NCBI GenBank assembly: GCA_028683955.1 | Contig: JAQUGR010000002.1 | Coordinates: 248,001 to 312,000, forward strand | Source of the DNA: Bacillota bacterium | GTDB lineage: Bacteria; Bacillota; TC1 | Length of the DNA stretch: 64,000 nt | Direction: 5' to 3' | The notes under the pieces: model-generated | The model's database searches: none | What the model was told of the DNA's origin: nothing | Seen by the model: only the letters and a program-made list of their open reading frames with translations | Position numbers and translations under genes: made by a program | Shown: piece by piece, positions 27,507 through 36,473 of the stretch | Position numbering within the stretch: position 1 is the first letter of the stretch | Layout of the letters: the number at the start of each line of letters is the position of its first letter

Positions 27507-28580
27507 ATGGAAAAGAAAACTACGTTAGCTATTTTAGGTGGTCTTATTGGAGTTGGAGCAATAATATTAGCAATTTTTGGGAATCCTGCTAATATGTCTA
27601 TTTGTATTGCTTGTTTTATCAGGGATATTGCAGGAGGGTTAAAACTACAAACTGCAGCACCAGTACAGTACATCAGACCAGAAATACTTGGAATTATATT
27701 AGGTGCCACTATTACTGCACTAATTAGAAAAGATTTTAAGGCAACTGCAGGTTCATCACCAGCTGTTAGATTTATTTTAGGCTTTATAATGATGGTGGGG
27801 GCATTAATATTCTTAGGTTGTTCTTTTAGAATGATTATAAGAATGGGAGCAGGAGATCTTAATGCCTGGGTTGGTTTAATAGGATTTTTGGGAGGAGTTG
27901 CTACAGGAACATTCTTCTTAAAAAAAGGATATAGTTTAGGCAAAAGTCAGGAAACTAAAATTCAAAGTGGTTTTATTGTACCAATTGTTACTTTGATAAT
28001 TTTAGGATTATCACTTGCTACAACAATTTTCGCTGTTAGTAAAATGGGTCCTGGAAGTGTACATGCTCCAGTATTGATATCTCTAGCTGTTGGTCTTGGA
28101 ATTGGGGTTATTGGCCAATTAACAAGATTGTGTTCAACAGGAGCTTTTAGAAATGTAATGTTGGCTAAAGATTTCAACTTATTAATTGTCTTTGGTAGCT
28201 TCTTTGGTGTGTTTTTAATTTACAATATTGTTACTGGAAATTTTAATCCATCTTTTGTTGGTCAACCTATTGCTCATACTAATACTTTGTTTAATATTTT
28301 AGGTTTATATATATTTGGTTTTACAGGAATTTTGGCTGGTGGATGTCCTTTCCGTCAATTGATTCTAACAGGTCAAGGTTCTTCTGATGGAGCTATGACT
28401 CTTTTAGGTCTATTGTTAGGTGCTGCATTTGCTCATAATTTTGGATTGGCTGCAATAGTTTCAACACCTGATGTTGTTGGTGGACCTACTGATAAAGGTG
28501 TAATAGTTGTTGTCATTTCCATTATAGCTTTATTTGTTATTGCCATTACAAATAGAGAAAAAACTAAAGAGAAAAAATAA
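27507..28580 (+). CDS. yedE: YedE-family putative selenium transporter
   Basis: A 357-residue membrane protein with about ten helices, of the YedE/YeeE-like group placed with selenium genes. Conserved cysteine sites: MSICIACFIRD, QLTRLCSTGAFRNVML and GGCPFRQLILTGQG. The start at 27507 has AGAGGGG before it; an upstream in-frame TTG has none. The DUF3343 gene overlaps its stop. Given the selenocysteine-dependent selD in the window, selenium uptake or handling is the best reading. Transport is inferred from family context and not shown. Confidence 0.85.
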   Translation: MEKKTTLAILGGLIGVGAIILAIFGNPANMSICIACFIRDIAGGLKLQTAAPVQYIRPEILGIILGATITALIRKDFKATAGSSPAVRFILGFIMMVGALIFLGCSFRMIIRMGAGDLNAWVGLIGFLGGVATGTFFLKKGYSLGKSQETKIQSGFIVPIVTLIILGLSLATTIFAVSKMGPGSVHAPVLISLAVGLGIGVIGQLTRLCSTGAFRNVMLAKDFNLLIVFGSFFGVFLIYNIVTGNFNPSFVGQPIAHTNTLFNILGLYIFGFTGILAGGCPFRQLILTGQGSSDGAMTLLGLLLGAAFAHNFGLAAIVSTPDVVGGPTDKGVIVVVISIIALFVIAITNREKTKEKK

Positions 28581-28798
28581 TGAAAATACTTGTGACTTTT
28601 CATACGACTTTTAATGTTTTAACTTTGGAAAAATATGCAAAGTTAGAAAAAATAGAAGGAAGAATACTTCCTACACCAAGAAAATTTTCTGCTAGTTGTG
28701 GATTATCTTGGATGGGGCCTTATGAAACAGAATTAAAATTAAAGGAAATTATTGAAAAATATAATATTGAATTTGATAAAATCTATGAATTAGAATAG
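28580..28798 (+). CDS. DUF3343 putative Se/S carrier protein
   Basis: A 72-residue protein: VTFHTTFNVLTLEKY at the start, then ILPTPRKFSASCGLSW with the single conserved Cys, ending in an acidic tail. The family is widespread in selenium-using anaerobes and is thought to carry selenium or sulfur on that Cys. Its ATG overlaps the yedE stop, so the two are coupled. Confidence 0.85.
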   Translation: MKILVTFHTTFNVLTLEKYAKLEKIEGRILPTPRKFSASCGLSWMGPYETELKLKEIIEKYNIEFDKIYELE

Positions 28799-28856
28799 GG
28801 TTGTCGTATAATTGAGCTAGCAATAAATGTTGGCTCAATTTTATTTGGAGGTATAT

Positions 28857-29510
28857 ATGTGGTATAAAGGTTTAGTTGATGATTTAATTAGTCAGGGAGA
28901 TGAAAAGAAAGCTTTGGAGATGAGTAGTTATATGAGAAATCAGTTCCCCTTTCTTGGAGTTTCACGTCCTGAAAGAAAAAGAATGTATAAAAACTATTTT
29001 AAAGGATTAGGTGATAATTTAGACTGGGATTTTGTGGATTTTTGTTATAGTCAGGATGAGAGAGAATACCAGTATTTAGCTATAGATTATCTTAATGAAC
29101 AAAAACATCTTTTAAGCATTGGTGATATAAAAAAGATTCGATCCTTGATAACTATAAAATCTTGGTAGGATAGTGTTGATGGTTTTCCTAGAATTGTTGG
29201 ATATCTTATTTTAAGAGAGGTTGATGCTAAGTCTATTATGCTGGAGTGGAGTTTGGATGAGAATTTTTGGGTCAGAAGAGTAGCGATAATCAGCCAACTG
29301 CTTTTTAAGGAAAAGACTGATGTTGATTTATTAGAGAAGATTATAGTCAATAATCTTGGCAGTAAGGAATTCTTTATTAATAAGGCTATAGGTTGGATTC
29401 TTAGAGATTATAGTAAGACCAATAAAGAATGGGTTACCTCCTTCATAGATAAGTATAGGGTTAGTCTTGATAAGTTGAGTATTAGAGAAGGTTCAAAATA
29501 TTTAGATTAG
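28857..29510 (+). pseudogene. AlkD-type DNA alkylation repair gene broken by one amber codon
   Basis: The reading frame from ATG 28857 (after GGAGG) encodes the HEAT-like repeat DNA glycosylase AlkD family, which excises alkylated bases. It is stopped by TAG at 29166-29168, in the context IKSW-stop-DSVD. The family normally has WWD here, so TGG to TAG by one base change explains it. The same frame continues without further stop to 29510 and still looks like AlkD (EWSLDENFWVRRVAI, FFINKAIGWILRDYSKTN). Total length of about 217 codons fits the family. The absence of further damage suggests a recent mutation, a sequencing error, or readthrough. TAG is used as an ordinary stop elsewhere in the window. 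Confidence 0.82.
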
Positions 29511-29532
29511 TTTAGATTAGATAAAAAATGGA

Positions 29533-29564
29533 AAAAACAAGGAGATTAATCTCCTTGTTTTTAT
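29533..29564. terminator. Bidirectional terminator
   Basis: Stem AAAAACAAGGAGA (29533-29545), loop TTAA, TCTCCTTGTTTTT (29550-29562). It lies between the alkD-like gene and the minus-strand ABC genes. Confidence 0.88.
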
Positions 29565-29602
29565 TTATTATATTTAATTATGTTTATATGTTTGCTTATT
29601 TT

Positions 29603-31204
29603 TTAAATTGCATCTATCTTACTATATTTATCTAAATATGTTTTTTTGAAAAGGAAGAGGGTTATTAAATATAGTATTAGGGAAAATAGACCGACTACTG
29701 ATATAACAAAGATTGCATCCATATCCCCCATTAGATAGAAAATTAAATATGCTATGCCACCAAATACTACACGAGAGGCTAGTGATATCATAACGTTCAT
29801 ATTATTTTTAATGCAAGCGGTTGGATTTGACCAGTTAAGGTAAGGTCTTTCTATATTTATCATCAAATCTATTTTAGACATTAATATAGTTGCAAATATT
29901 ACGGTTAATATTACCACTATAAAATGTAAGGGAGCTACAGGTAAAATTATGTAAGCTGTAACAGCAAGAATAGCTTGACCTATACCATTAAGTAGGAGAG
30001 TTGTCATTTCTCTTGAGGCTATACTTTCTTCATGTCTGATTGGCATAACTCTAGTCTCCCAAAAATATTTACCTTCCCTGCTAATACTAGTGGCAGATAA
30101 ACTTCCTATAATACTTGGAGATAGTATAATACCTAGAAGTATATAATCTCTAAAAGGTAAAAGAGCTGGATTATTTAAAGTATTTATATCCATAATACCC
30201 ATTAAACTATATAGAACGAAAAGAATAACGGGAATGAACATAGTCATAATAGTATTAAGAAGAAAAGTAGGATTTGTAAAAATTATTCCCAAGTTTCTTT
30301 TTAAAAGTAGTAGTTTAATACCAGTTTTTTTATAGGTGATTTTTTGTGAATCACCACTACTTTCTTGTTGATTGAATTTTTTAAGTGCCTGATCATAAAT
30401 TTTACTAGCTAGAAGAAAGACCAGTACAATAGCACCTATTTGAATCAGACTATACCAAAGAATATCCAAATTACTAGATACTATACCCTTTGTTAGCCAT
30501 ATACTAGGTGGATAGCCTTTACCTATTAGGTTAAGTAAACCATCTTTTTGTGATAATATTTTTACAATAGCCTCAGGGTTACTTGCAGTTCGACTAAGTA
30601 GAACTTCTATACCTAAAATTACCCCAAGAAGTACTAAATTACCAAGAATTGTAAAGAACCCTCTATTTTTTTTACCTGCAATTAATGACATGAAAGGCAG
30701 AGTAATTAATGTTCCCAAAGCCATAGGTATTAAGGGTAAAGTTATCGTTGCTATTAGAAGGATAAGGAAACTTCTAATCTGAAAACCGGTATCATTTAGA
30801 TATAGTATTGATGTTGTCCCAAATAAGACCAGTCCAATAACCATTAGGTATGGATAGATACCAGCTAATTTAGAGATTACTATAGATCTTCCTTTTATTG
30901 GTAAAGTTGCTAGTAAGCTTAAATCTTTACTGTAAAAAAAAGAGGATACTATCAAGGGTACAGAACTTACTAACATTAATATAATTGCTGCAATATTAGT
31001 ATAGGTTAAAGCTAAATAACCTAAATTAATTTGAGCAAAGCTATTATAGATAAGTGCTATTATAGCAATTGCAGGTAAGGCCGCAAGAAGTGGTAATAAA
31101 GCTATTAGTTTACCAGTTACTTTACCCTTGGCATTCAATTGTTGTAAATATCTTCCTGCCGTATCTTTCATATTTATTCTAATTAGTTTTAATATTTTAT
31201 TCAT
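29603..31204 (-). CDS. ABC exporter permease (533 residues)
   Basis: A polytopic membrane protein with about fourteen hydrophobic segments, of the type paired with a single short ATPase. Motifs such as FFYSKDLSLLATLPIKGRSI (loop before the second helix group) and SREGKYFWETRVMPI are common to putative large ABC-2 permeases of Firmicutes. The ATPase gene upstream overlaps its start by 8 bases. The substrate is unknown. Confidence 0.82.
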   Translation of the reverse strand: MNKILKLIRINMKDTAGRYLQQLNAKGKVTGKLIALLPLLAALPAIAIIALIYNSFAQINLGYLALTYTNIAAIILMLVSSVPLIVSSFFYSKDLSLLATLPIKGRSIVISKLAGIYPYLMVIGLVLFGTTSILYLNDTGFQIRSFLILLIATITLPLIPMALGTLITLPFMSLIAGKKNRGFFTILGNLVLLGVILGIEVLLSRTASNPEAIVKILSQKDGLLNLIGKGYPPSIWLTKGIVSSNLDILWYSLIQIGAIVLVFLLASKIYDQALKKFNQQESSGDSQKITYKKTGIKLLLLKRNLGIIFTNPTFLLNTIMTMFIPVILFVLYSLMGIMDINTLNNPALLPFRDYILLGIILSPSIIGSLSATSISREGKYFWETRVMPIRHEESIASREMTTLLLNGIGQAILAVTAYIILPVAPLHFIVVILTVIFATILMSKIDLMINIERPYLNWSNPTACIKNNMNVMISLASRVVFGGIAYLIFYLMGDMDAIFVISVVGLFSLILYLITLFLFKKTYLDKYSKIDAI

Positions 31205-31916
31205 GGTCAGTCATCTCCAAGAAAGTATCTTCAAGACTTACATCTTTGTTTTTCTTAATATTTTCCAAAGTATCATAGGCAATTAATTTACCCTTGTCTA
31301 TAATTGCTATCTTGTGGCAAAGGTTTTCAACCACTTCTAATACATGTGAGGAGAAGAGAACACTCCCTCCATTTGCACAATGTTCTAACATTAAGTCTTT
31401 TAGTACTCTGGAAGAATGAGGATCTAGTCCAACATGTGGTTCATCAAGAATAAATAATGGGGCCTGTGGCAAGAGAGCTGCTGTTATAAGTAACTTTTGT
31501 TTCATACCATGAGAATAGGTATTAATTTTTTTACCTAAGGCTTCTTCAAGCTGAAATTTTGTGCTGAATTTTAAAATTCTCTTTTGTCTATCTTCTATAC
31601 TAATATCATAAATGTCTGCTATGAAGTTTAGATAGTCGATTCCAGAGATGCTTTCATATATCTCTGGATGATCTGGTACAAAAGTAAAACTTTTCTTTGC
31701 AGCTATCATTTCAGTTGCCAGGTTATGCCCGTCAATTTCTACAGAACCTTGGTCTGCTGTTATTATTCCAGTTATTATTTTTAGAGTTGTTGTTTTACCA
31801 GCTCCATTAGGTCCTATAAAACCAATTAATTCACCTTTTTTAATTTCTATATCCAGGTTATCAAGAGCTTTAGTTTTTTTGTCATAACTTTTAGTTAGTT
31901 GTGTAATTTTTAACAT
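31197..31916 (-). CDS. ABC transporter ATP-binding protein
   Basis: A 239-residue ATPase: Walker A GPNGAGKT, signature YSHGMKQKLLITAAL, Walker B PLFILDEPHVGLD and switch SSHVLEVVE. It is the first gene of a two-gene minus-strand unit with the large permease. The DrrA/CcmA-like group suggests export. An AGGTGG site lies upstream on minus. Confidence 0.9.
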   Translation of the reverse strand: MLKITQLTKSYDKKTKALDNLDIEIKKGELIGFIGPNGAGKTTTLKIITGIITADQGSVEIDGHNLATEMIAAKKSFTFVPDHPEIYESISGIDYLNFIADIYDISIEDRQKRILKFSTKFQLEEALGKKINTYSHGMKQKLLITAALLPQAPLFILDEPHVGLDPHSSRVLKDLMLEHCANGGSVLFSSHVLEVVENLCHKIAIIDKGKLIAYDTLENIKKNKDVSLEDTFLEMTDHE

Positions 31917-32078
31917 TTTCCACCTCGTTTTTTTTCTTAACTATATTTTAGCATATATATTTTATTTGTGTTTGTAAAAATCTTGTAAATTTGAAGTCCT
32001 TTAAGTTTTTTTATTGAAATTACTATATAATTACAATATATTCTAATTGAAAATAATAGAACTGAAGGGGTGTGTGTT

Positions 32079-32393
32079 ATGGATAAGAAAACAATTGGTG
32101 ATTTGGCGGACTATGTAAATGTAAATTTTCGCAATGAATCTATGGCGGTAAGCACAGGCTTAGACATAATATCTGCTGCTTTGGTAAATATTAGAGAAAA
32201 CATAGTTGTTCAACAAGAAGGCTTGAAAAAAATGAATTTTCATATTGAAGCGGGTGAGTTAGATGAATATTTATTCTTAATAGATGACTTGATGAACAAA
32301 TCAGAATTATATAGTAATATGTTTGATATTAGCACAGAAGAAGAAGACTTTGAATTTTTGGATGTACCAGTAGATTATGGTCCAGAACATTAA
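32079..32393 (+). CDS. Acidic 104-residue protein of unknown function
   Basis: Not recognised. The start ATG has AGGGGTG upstream. The sequence is helical and acidic: KKTIGDLADYVNVNFRNESM, then a central amphipathic stretch and the tail TEEEDFEFLDVPVDYGPEH. There is no signal peptide or membrane helix, so it is cytoplasmic. It stands alone between divergent ABC genes and a convergent regulator, with a 16-bp terminator just after it. Confidence 0.7.
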   Translation: MDKKTIGDLADYVNVNFRNESMAVSTGLDIISAALVNIRENIVVQQEGLKKMNFHIEAGELDEYLFLIDDLMNKSELYSNMFDISTEEEDFEFLDVPVDYGPEH

Positions 32394-32432
32394 AAGAAGG
32401 ACTCAAGATTTTTTATCTTGAGTCCTTCTTGA
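32394..32432. terminator. Long bidirectional terminator
   Basis: A perfect 16-base stem, AAGAAGGACTCAAGAT (32394-32409), loop TTTTT, ATCTTGAGTCCTTCTT (32415-32430). It serves the acidic protein gene and the GntR gene. Confidence 0.9.
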
Positions 32433-32445
32433 TTTAACTAAATAT

Positions 32446-33171
32446 TTAGTATCTTTTTCTAATTGTTTGGAAACTAAAGAAGTCTCCTCTCCAATAAACG
32501 TTGGCAAAAAGAACTGGTTTAAGTTTATTGGTGAAACCTATTTCTTCTACCATTAGCATTATGCCGTCATCTTCCAGGTACTTTTGTATTTCTGGTGGTG
32601 TTTGGCATGGTACTAATTTTGTCAGTTTAAAATCTATTCTTTCACCAGCAAATTTTTCTAATTGATCAAAAACTGGAAGTCTGAATATATTTTTATTATT
32701 TAGAGATTCCTTAAAGGAGGCAACTACAGTGAAGTCTTCACAATAGATTACTGGTAATCCATTGGCCTTTACTAATTTAACTACCTTGAATATTTTTTCA
32801 CCAACTTCGCATTCCAGTTTTTCTGCTAGAAATTCATCAGCTGCTATTTCTTTCATTTCTAAAACTTCAGCACTGTGCTGATATCTGGCTAGTTCTAGTA
32901 AATCCTTAAATTCATATTCTATATCCATTCTGAATTTAATATCAAAGACTCTTCTATTTATAATAGTGCCTTTTTTCTTAACTCTTACAACATAGCCTTC
33001 TTGTTCCATGGTTTTTAGAACATCCCTAATAACAGATCTGCTTACTTGAAGGATTTTTGCTAAATCTTCTTCTTTCGGTAATGTTTCACTGTTATCGAAA
33101 TATCCATCTCTTATTAGAGCGTATAAATCTCTTAATACCTTGCTTGATAATTTTGTTACAACTGGTCTCAT
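32446..33171 (-). CDS. GntR-family regulator with UTRA domain
   Basis: A 241-residue regulator. The N-terminal winged helix holds LPKEEDLAKILQVSRSVIRDVLKTMEQEGYV; from about residue 90 the UTRA effector domain follows (EVGEKIFKVVKLVKANGLPVIYCEDF). It is divergent from the BMP lipoprotein at 33458, so it probably controls that gene. A 12-base palindrome, GATTATATAATC, overlaps the lipoprotein -10 box and is a candidate operator. The ligand is unknown; a nucleoside-related compound would fit the neighbours. Confidence 0.92.
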   Translation of the reverse strand: MRPVVTKLSSKVLRDLYALIRDGYFDNSETLPKEEDLAKILQVSRSVIRDVLKTMEQEGYVVRVKKKGTIINRRVFDIKFRMDIEYEFKDLLELARYQHSAEVLEMKEIAADEFLAEKLECEVGEKIFKVVKLVKANGLPVIYCEDFTVVASFKESLNNKNIFRLPVFDQLEKFAGERIDFKLTKLVPCQTPPEIQKYLEDDGIMLMVEEIGFTNKLKPVLFANVYWRGDFFSFQTIRKRY

Positions 33172-33392
33172 AGTTTATCTCCATAATTCACCTAAAAATA
33201 TATGCTAATGATATCATAAAATAATATAAATATAAATACAGATAAATATAAAATCATACTTTATGAAATATATATTGCTTAATTTTGAGGCTAATTTGGC
33301 TATAATAAGTAATACTATTTTATAATGTATGACTTTTAGCGTTAACTGTAATGGGATTTGAGAAAAAATCACATTTAAATTTATAAACTAAC

Positions 33393-33422
33393 TTGTCTTT
33401 AGTTGTTCATGATTATATAATC
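33393..33422 (+). promoter_or_regulatory. Promoter with palindrome for the second BMP gene
   Basis: TTGTCT (33393-33398), 17-base spacer, TATAAT (33416-33421). The palindrome GATTATATAATC (33411-33422) covers the -10 box and may bind the divergent GntR regulator. Confidence 0.65.
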
Positions 33423-33457
33423 GTTATAGGTTAAAAAAACAATTGGGAGGTTGTAAA

Positions 33458-34477
33458 ATGAAAAAAATGAAAAAATTAGGTCTTGTTTTAGTTCTTTTAT
33501 TATTATCTTTAGTAGTAGTAGCATGTGACTCTGATACTTCAGATAATAAGTCAGACGATTTAAAAGTAGCTTTAGTAGTTACTGGATCAGTAGCTGATAA
33601 TGGCTGGTGTCAAATCGGTTATGAAGGCTTGAAAGAAATTGAAAAAACATATGGTGCTCAAGTTGCATATAACGAGAATACACCTGTTTCTCAGTATAAT
33701 CAAGTAATTAAAACTTATGCTAAAGATGGCTATAATGTAATCATCGCTCATGGTACTGAGTTTAAAGATGCTATCTTAGAAGTGGCTAAAGATTACCCAG
33801 ATACTCAGTTCTTTATTACAAGTTCTGATAGAACTGCAAAAATTGCCGAAGGTGACAACCTTTCTGGTATTTTAGCTGATGGTGTTGAGCAAGGATTCCT
33901 ACAAGGGGTTACTGCTGGATACATAGCTCAAAATCAAGGAAGCAAAACTGTTGGAGCTGTTGGTGGAATTGAAATAGCTGCTATTAAAACAACTATTGAA
34001 GGTTTCGAAACTGGTGTTCATTATGTTGACCCATCAATTAAAGTTTTATCAGGTTACACTGGTAGTTTTGATGATGTAAACAAACTTAAAGAACAATCAA
34101 TAACATTCATCCAACAAGGAGCTACTATCATAATGTCAACAGCTAATGCTGCTACAAAAGGTGGCTTTGAAGCTACTTTAGACAAAGGTGGAGTTTCAAT
34201 CGGTGCTAATGCTACTAGTTTAATGGATACTTATAAAAATAATCTTGCATTTTCAGCTAACGTAAGTATGGTTAAAGCTATGAGTACTGTTATTGGTAAA
34301 TTAGTTGATGGCGATTTTAAAAATGCTGACTTTGTAATGGGTATAAATGAGGGCGTTGTTACTATGGATATGAGTACAACTCAACCTGATATGTTAAAAG
34401 TTGCAGATAAAGTACAAGCTATATATGATGATATCATGTCTGGCAAAATCAATGTTACTGACGAATATAACAAATAG
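33458..34477 (+). CDS. BMP-family substrate-binding lipoprotein (second copy)
   Basis: A 339-residue lipoprotein. Signal peptide MKKMKKLGLVLVLLL, then lipobox VVAC (20-23). The mature part opens LKVALVVTGSVADNGWCQIG, the same fold start as the lipoprotein at 1556, and contains IAHGTEFKDA and QGATIIMSTANAATKGG. The start at 33458 follows GGGAGG. Again no ATPase or permease is adjacent. It is followed by a terminator and then a nucleoside-type deaminase, which supports a purine nucleoside or base as ligand, in line with known BMP proteins. Confidence 0.92.
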   Translation: MKKMKKLGLVLVLLLLSLVVVACDSDTSDNKSDDLKVALVVTGSVADNGWCQIGYEGLKEIEKTYGAQVAYNENTPVSQYNQVIKTYAKDGYNVIIAHGTEFKDAILEVAKDYPDTQFFITSSDRTAKIAEGDNLSGILADGVEQGFLQGVTAGYIAQNQGSKTVGAVGGIEIAAIKTTIEGFETGVHYVDPSIKVLSGYTGSFDDVNKLKEQSITFIQQGATIIMSTANAATKGGFEATLDKGGVSIGANATSLMDTYKNNLAFSANVSMVKAMSTVIGKLVDGDFKNADFVMGINEGVVTMDMSTTQPDMLKVADKVQAIYDDIMSGKINVTDEYNK

Positions 34478-34511
34478 TAATTATTGACTGTTTAAAATGA
34501 TTGTATAACAT

Positions 34512-34557
34512 AATGGACACAATACTTTTTAAATATGGTATTGTGTCCATTGGTTTT
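34512..34557 (+). terminator. Terminator after the second BMP gene
   Basis: A perfect 14-base stem, AATGGACACAATAC (34512-34525), 12-base loop, GTATTGTGTCCATT (34538-34551), then GGTTTTT. The next gene's binding site follows closely. Confidence 0.85.
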
Positions 34558-34575
34558 TAATGGGAGGGTGTAATT

Positions 34576-35052
34576 TTGGAAAGTGATGTATTTTATTTAA
34601 GAAAATGTAATGAAGTTAGTAAAGAATCAATCAAGCATGGTAATACTCCATTTGGGGCAATACTTGTTGGTGAAGATGGAACTATTCTTATGGAACAAGA
34701 AAATGTAGAGGTTACTTCTGGTGATTGTACTGGTCATGCGGAGACAACTTTGATGGCTCGTGCATCAAGAAAGTATAGTAAAGATTTTTTAAGCAAATGT
34801 ACTTTGTACTCTACTTTTGAACCTTGCGCAATGTGTGCAGGAGCAATTTATTGGGGTAACGTTGGTCGCCTGGTTTATGGTGCGCCTGAAACAACTCTTT
34901 TAGAACTAACTGGAGATAATCCTCAAAATCCTACTATGAGTCTTTCATGTAGAGATGTTTTTGCTGCAGGGCAAAAGAATATTGAGGTGGTTGGTCCATT
35001 TCCTGATTTAGAAGAAGAACTAATGGAAGTTCACAAAGGATATTGGAAATAA
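34576..35052 (+). CDS. Nucleoside/nucleobase deaminase (CDA fold)
   Basis: A zinc deaminase of 158 residues in the cytidine/guanine deaminase superfamily. Zinc and catalytic motif: GHAETTLMARA (His, Glu) and EPCAMCAGAIYW (two Cys). FGAILVGEDG is the substrate loop. It starts at TTG behind GGGAGGG. The C-terminal region (NPTMSLSCRDVFAAGQKNIEVVGPF) fits small guanine-deaminase-like or related purine/aminoheterocycle deaminases more than TadA; this is a family-level judgement. It may act on what the upstream lipoprotein brings in. Confidence 0.85.
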   Translation: MESDVFYLRKCNEVSKESIKHGNTPFGAILVGEDGTILMEQENVEVTSGDCTGHAETTLMARASRKYSKDFLSKCTLYSTFEPCAMCAGAIYWGNVGRLVYGAPETTLLELTGDNPQNPTMSLSCRDVFAAGQKNIEVVGPFPDLEEELMEVHKGYWK

Positions 35053-35070
35053 AATTAATTTTGAAAATTT

Positions 35071-35107
35071 AGCTAACACTCATTTAATTGAGGGTTAGCT
35101 TTTTTTG
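35071..35107 (+). terminator. Terminator after the deaminase gene
   Basis: Stem AGCTAACACTCA (35071-35082), loop TTTAAT, TGAGGGTTAGCT (35089-35100), one mismatch, then a T-run. Confidence 0.85.
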
Positions 35108-35186
35108 TTTTAGATGCTATTTATTTAATTGGTAAATGATAGTAGAATATAATGATATATAAAAAAAATAATTAAGGAGCACAAAA

Positions 35187-36272
35187 ATGAATCAAGAACA
35201 AAAATTATTTTTCCCAAGCCAATATATTCAAGGTTATAGTCTTATTGAGCGCTTGCCAGAGATAATGGGCAAATATGGAACGAACATGATGGTTATTGTA
35301 GCTGAAGTATTTGAAGAAAGAATAAAAGAAATCATGAAAGCTGAAAATAGTTGTGTTGTAGAAGTCTTCGGGGGAGAATGTACATTTAAAGAAGTTGATA
35401 GATTATATGGAATTGCTGAAACAAAAAAGGTGACAGTAATTGCAGGTATGGGTGGAGGGAAAACTCTTGATAGTGCAAAACTTGTTGCAGATAAATTAGG
35501 GGTTCCAGTTATTATTATTCCCACTATAGCTTCAACTGATGCACCTTGTACTGGCAATGCTGTTGTTTATGATGAAAATGGAGTAGTTGTAGATTTCATT
35601 AAGCAAAAAGAACATCCAAAAGCTGTAATAGTAGATACTGAGATCATCGTGAAAGCACCTGTAAGATTTTTAGTAGCTGGTATGGGTGATGCTTTATCAA
35701 CTGGCTATGAGGCTGATTCTGTTGCCTTAAGTGGTGCTAAAACTTATAATGGAGGTAAGTTGACCGAAACTGGTTTAGCTTTGGCTAGACTGGCTACGCA
35801 AATAGTGCTAAAATATGGAAGACAGGCAATGGTTGATTGTAGTAGGGGTGAGGTTACATGTGACTTGGAAAAGGTCATAGAGGCTAATATACTTCTTAGT
35901 GGAATAGGATTTGAATCAACAAATATTGCTACTGCTCATACTATTCATAATGCCTTGACTCAAATACCAAGAACAAAAAAATATCAACATGGAGAAAAAG
36001 TTGCTTTTGGGGTGCTGGTAGGTCTTCATTTAAATGATGCTAGTGAGGAAGAGTTGTATAAGGTTTATAGTTTTTGTAAAGATGTAGGTTTGCCAACCAC
36101 TCTTGATGAGGTAGGTCTTGATAATCCAACTCTTGAGGAATTGAAGATCATATCTGAGGATGCTTGTGGTGAGTATTCTTTCATTTTTAACGAGCCAGTG
36201 GAAATTAGTGTGAAGAAAGTATTAAAAGCTATTTTAGCTGCAGATAATATGGGTAGAAACTTTAAAATTTAA
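35187..36272 (+). CDS. gldA: Glycerol dehydrogenase (GldA family)
   Basis: NAD-dependent, metal-dependent polyol dehydrogenase, 361 residues, the usual length. NAD-binding: AGMGGGKTLDSAKLVAD and IPTIASTDAPC. Metal ligands: Asp in GMGDALSTGYEA, His in AHTIHNALT and His in YQHGEKVAFG. It oxidises glycerol to dihydroxyacetone or works in reverse on small carbonyls. It is a single-gene unit between two terminators; no dihydroxyacetone kinase is nearby. Confidence 0.93.
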   Translation: MNQEQKLFFPSQYIQGYSLIERLPEIMGKYGTNMMVIVAEVFEERIKEIMKAENSCVVEVFGGECTFKEVDRLYGIAETKKVTVIAGMGGGKTLDSAKLVADKLGVPVIIIPTIASTDAPCTGNAVVYDENGVVVDFIKQKEHPKAVIVDTEIIVKAPVRFLVAGMGDALSTGYEADSVALSGAKTYNGGKLTETGLALARLATQIVLKYGRQAMVDCSRGEVTCDLEKVIEANILLSGIGFESTNIATAHTIHNALTQIPRTKKYQHGEKVAFGVLVGLHLNDASEEELYKVYSFCKDVGLPTTLDEVGLDNPTLEELKIISEDACGEYSFIFNEPVEISVKKVLKAILAADNMGRNFKI

Positions 36273-36295
36273 TGAATATTTTATTTAAATAGAGA

Positions 36296-36328
36296 AGAGG
36301 ATGATAAGCGTATATCATCCTCTTTTTG
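36296..36328 (+). terminator. Terminator after gldA
   Basis: Stem AGAGGATGATA (36296-36306), loop AGCGTA, TATCATCCTCT (36313-36323), then five T. Confidence 0.85.
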
Positions 36329-36473
36329 ATACTTATCTCAAGAAAAGTCAAAATATTCTGATTAAAATGAGGATAACTATCAAATCAGGTAAAAAGTTTA
36401 CCTTATAGCCTGAATATATATTTTAGAGTATAATTGGAATATATATAAGAATGAGGAAGAATAGAGGTGCAAG

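Noticed and set aside
29166-29168. Pyrrolysine at the amber codon of the AlkD-type gene
   Set aside because: The position is a conserved Trp, TAG is used as a normal stop by several genes here, and no pyl genes are seen.
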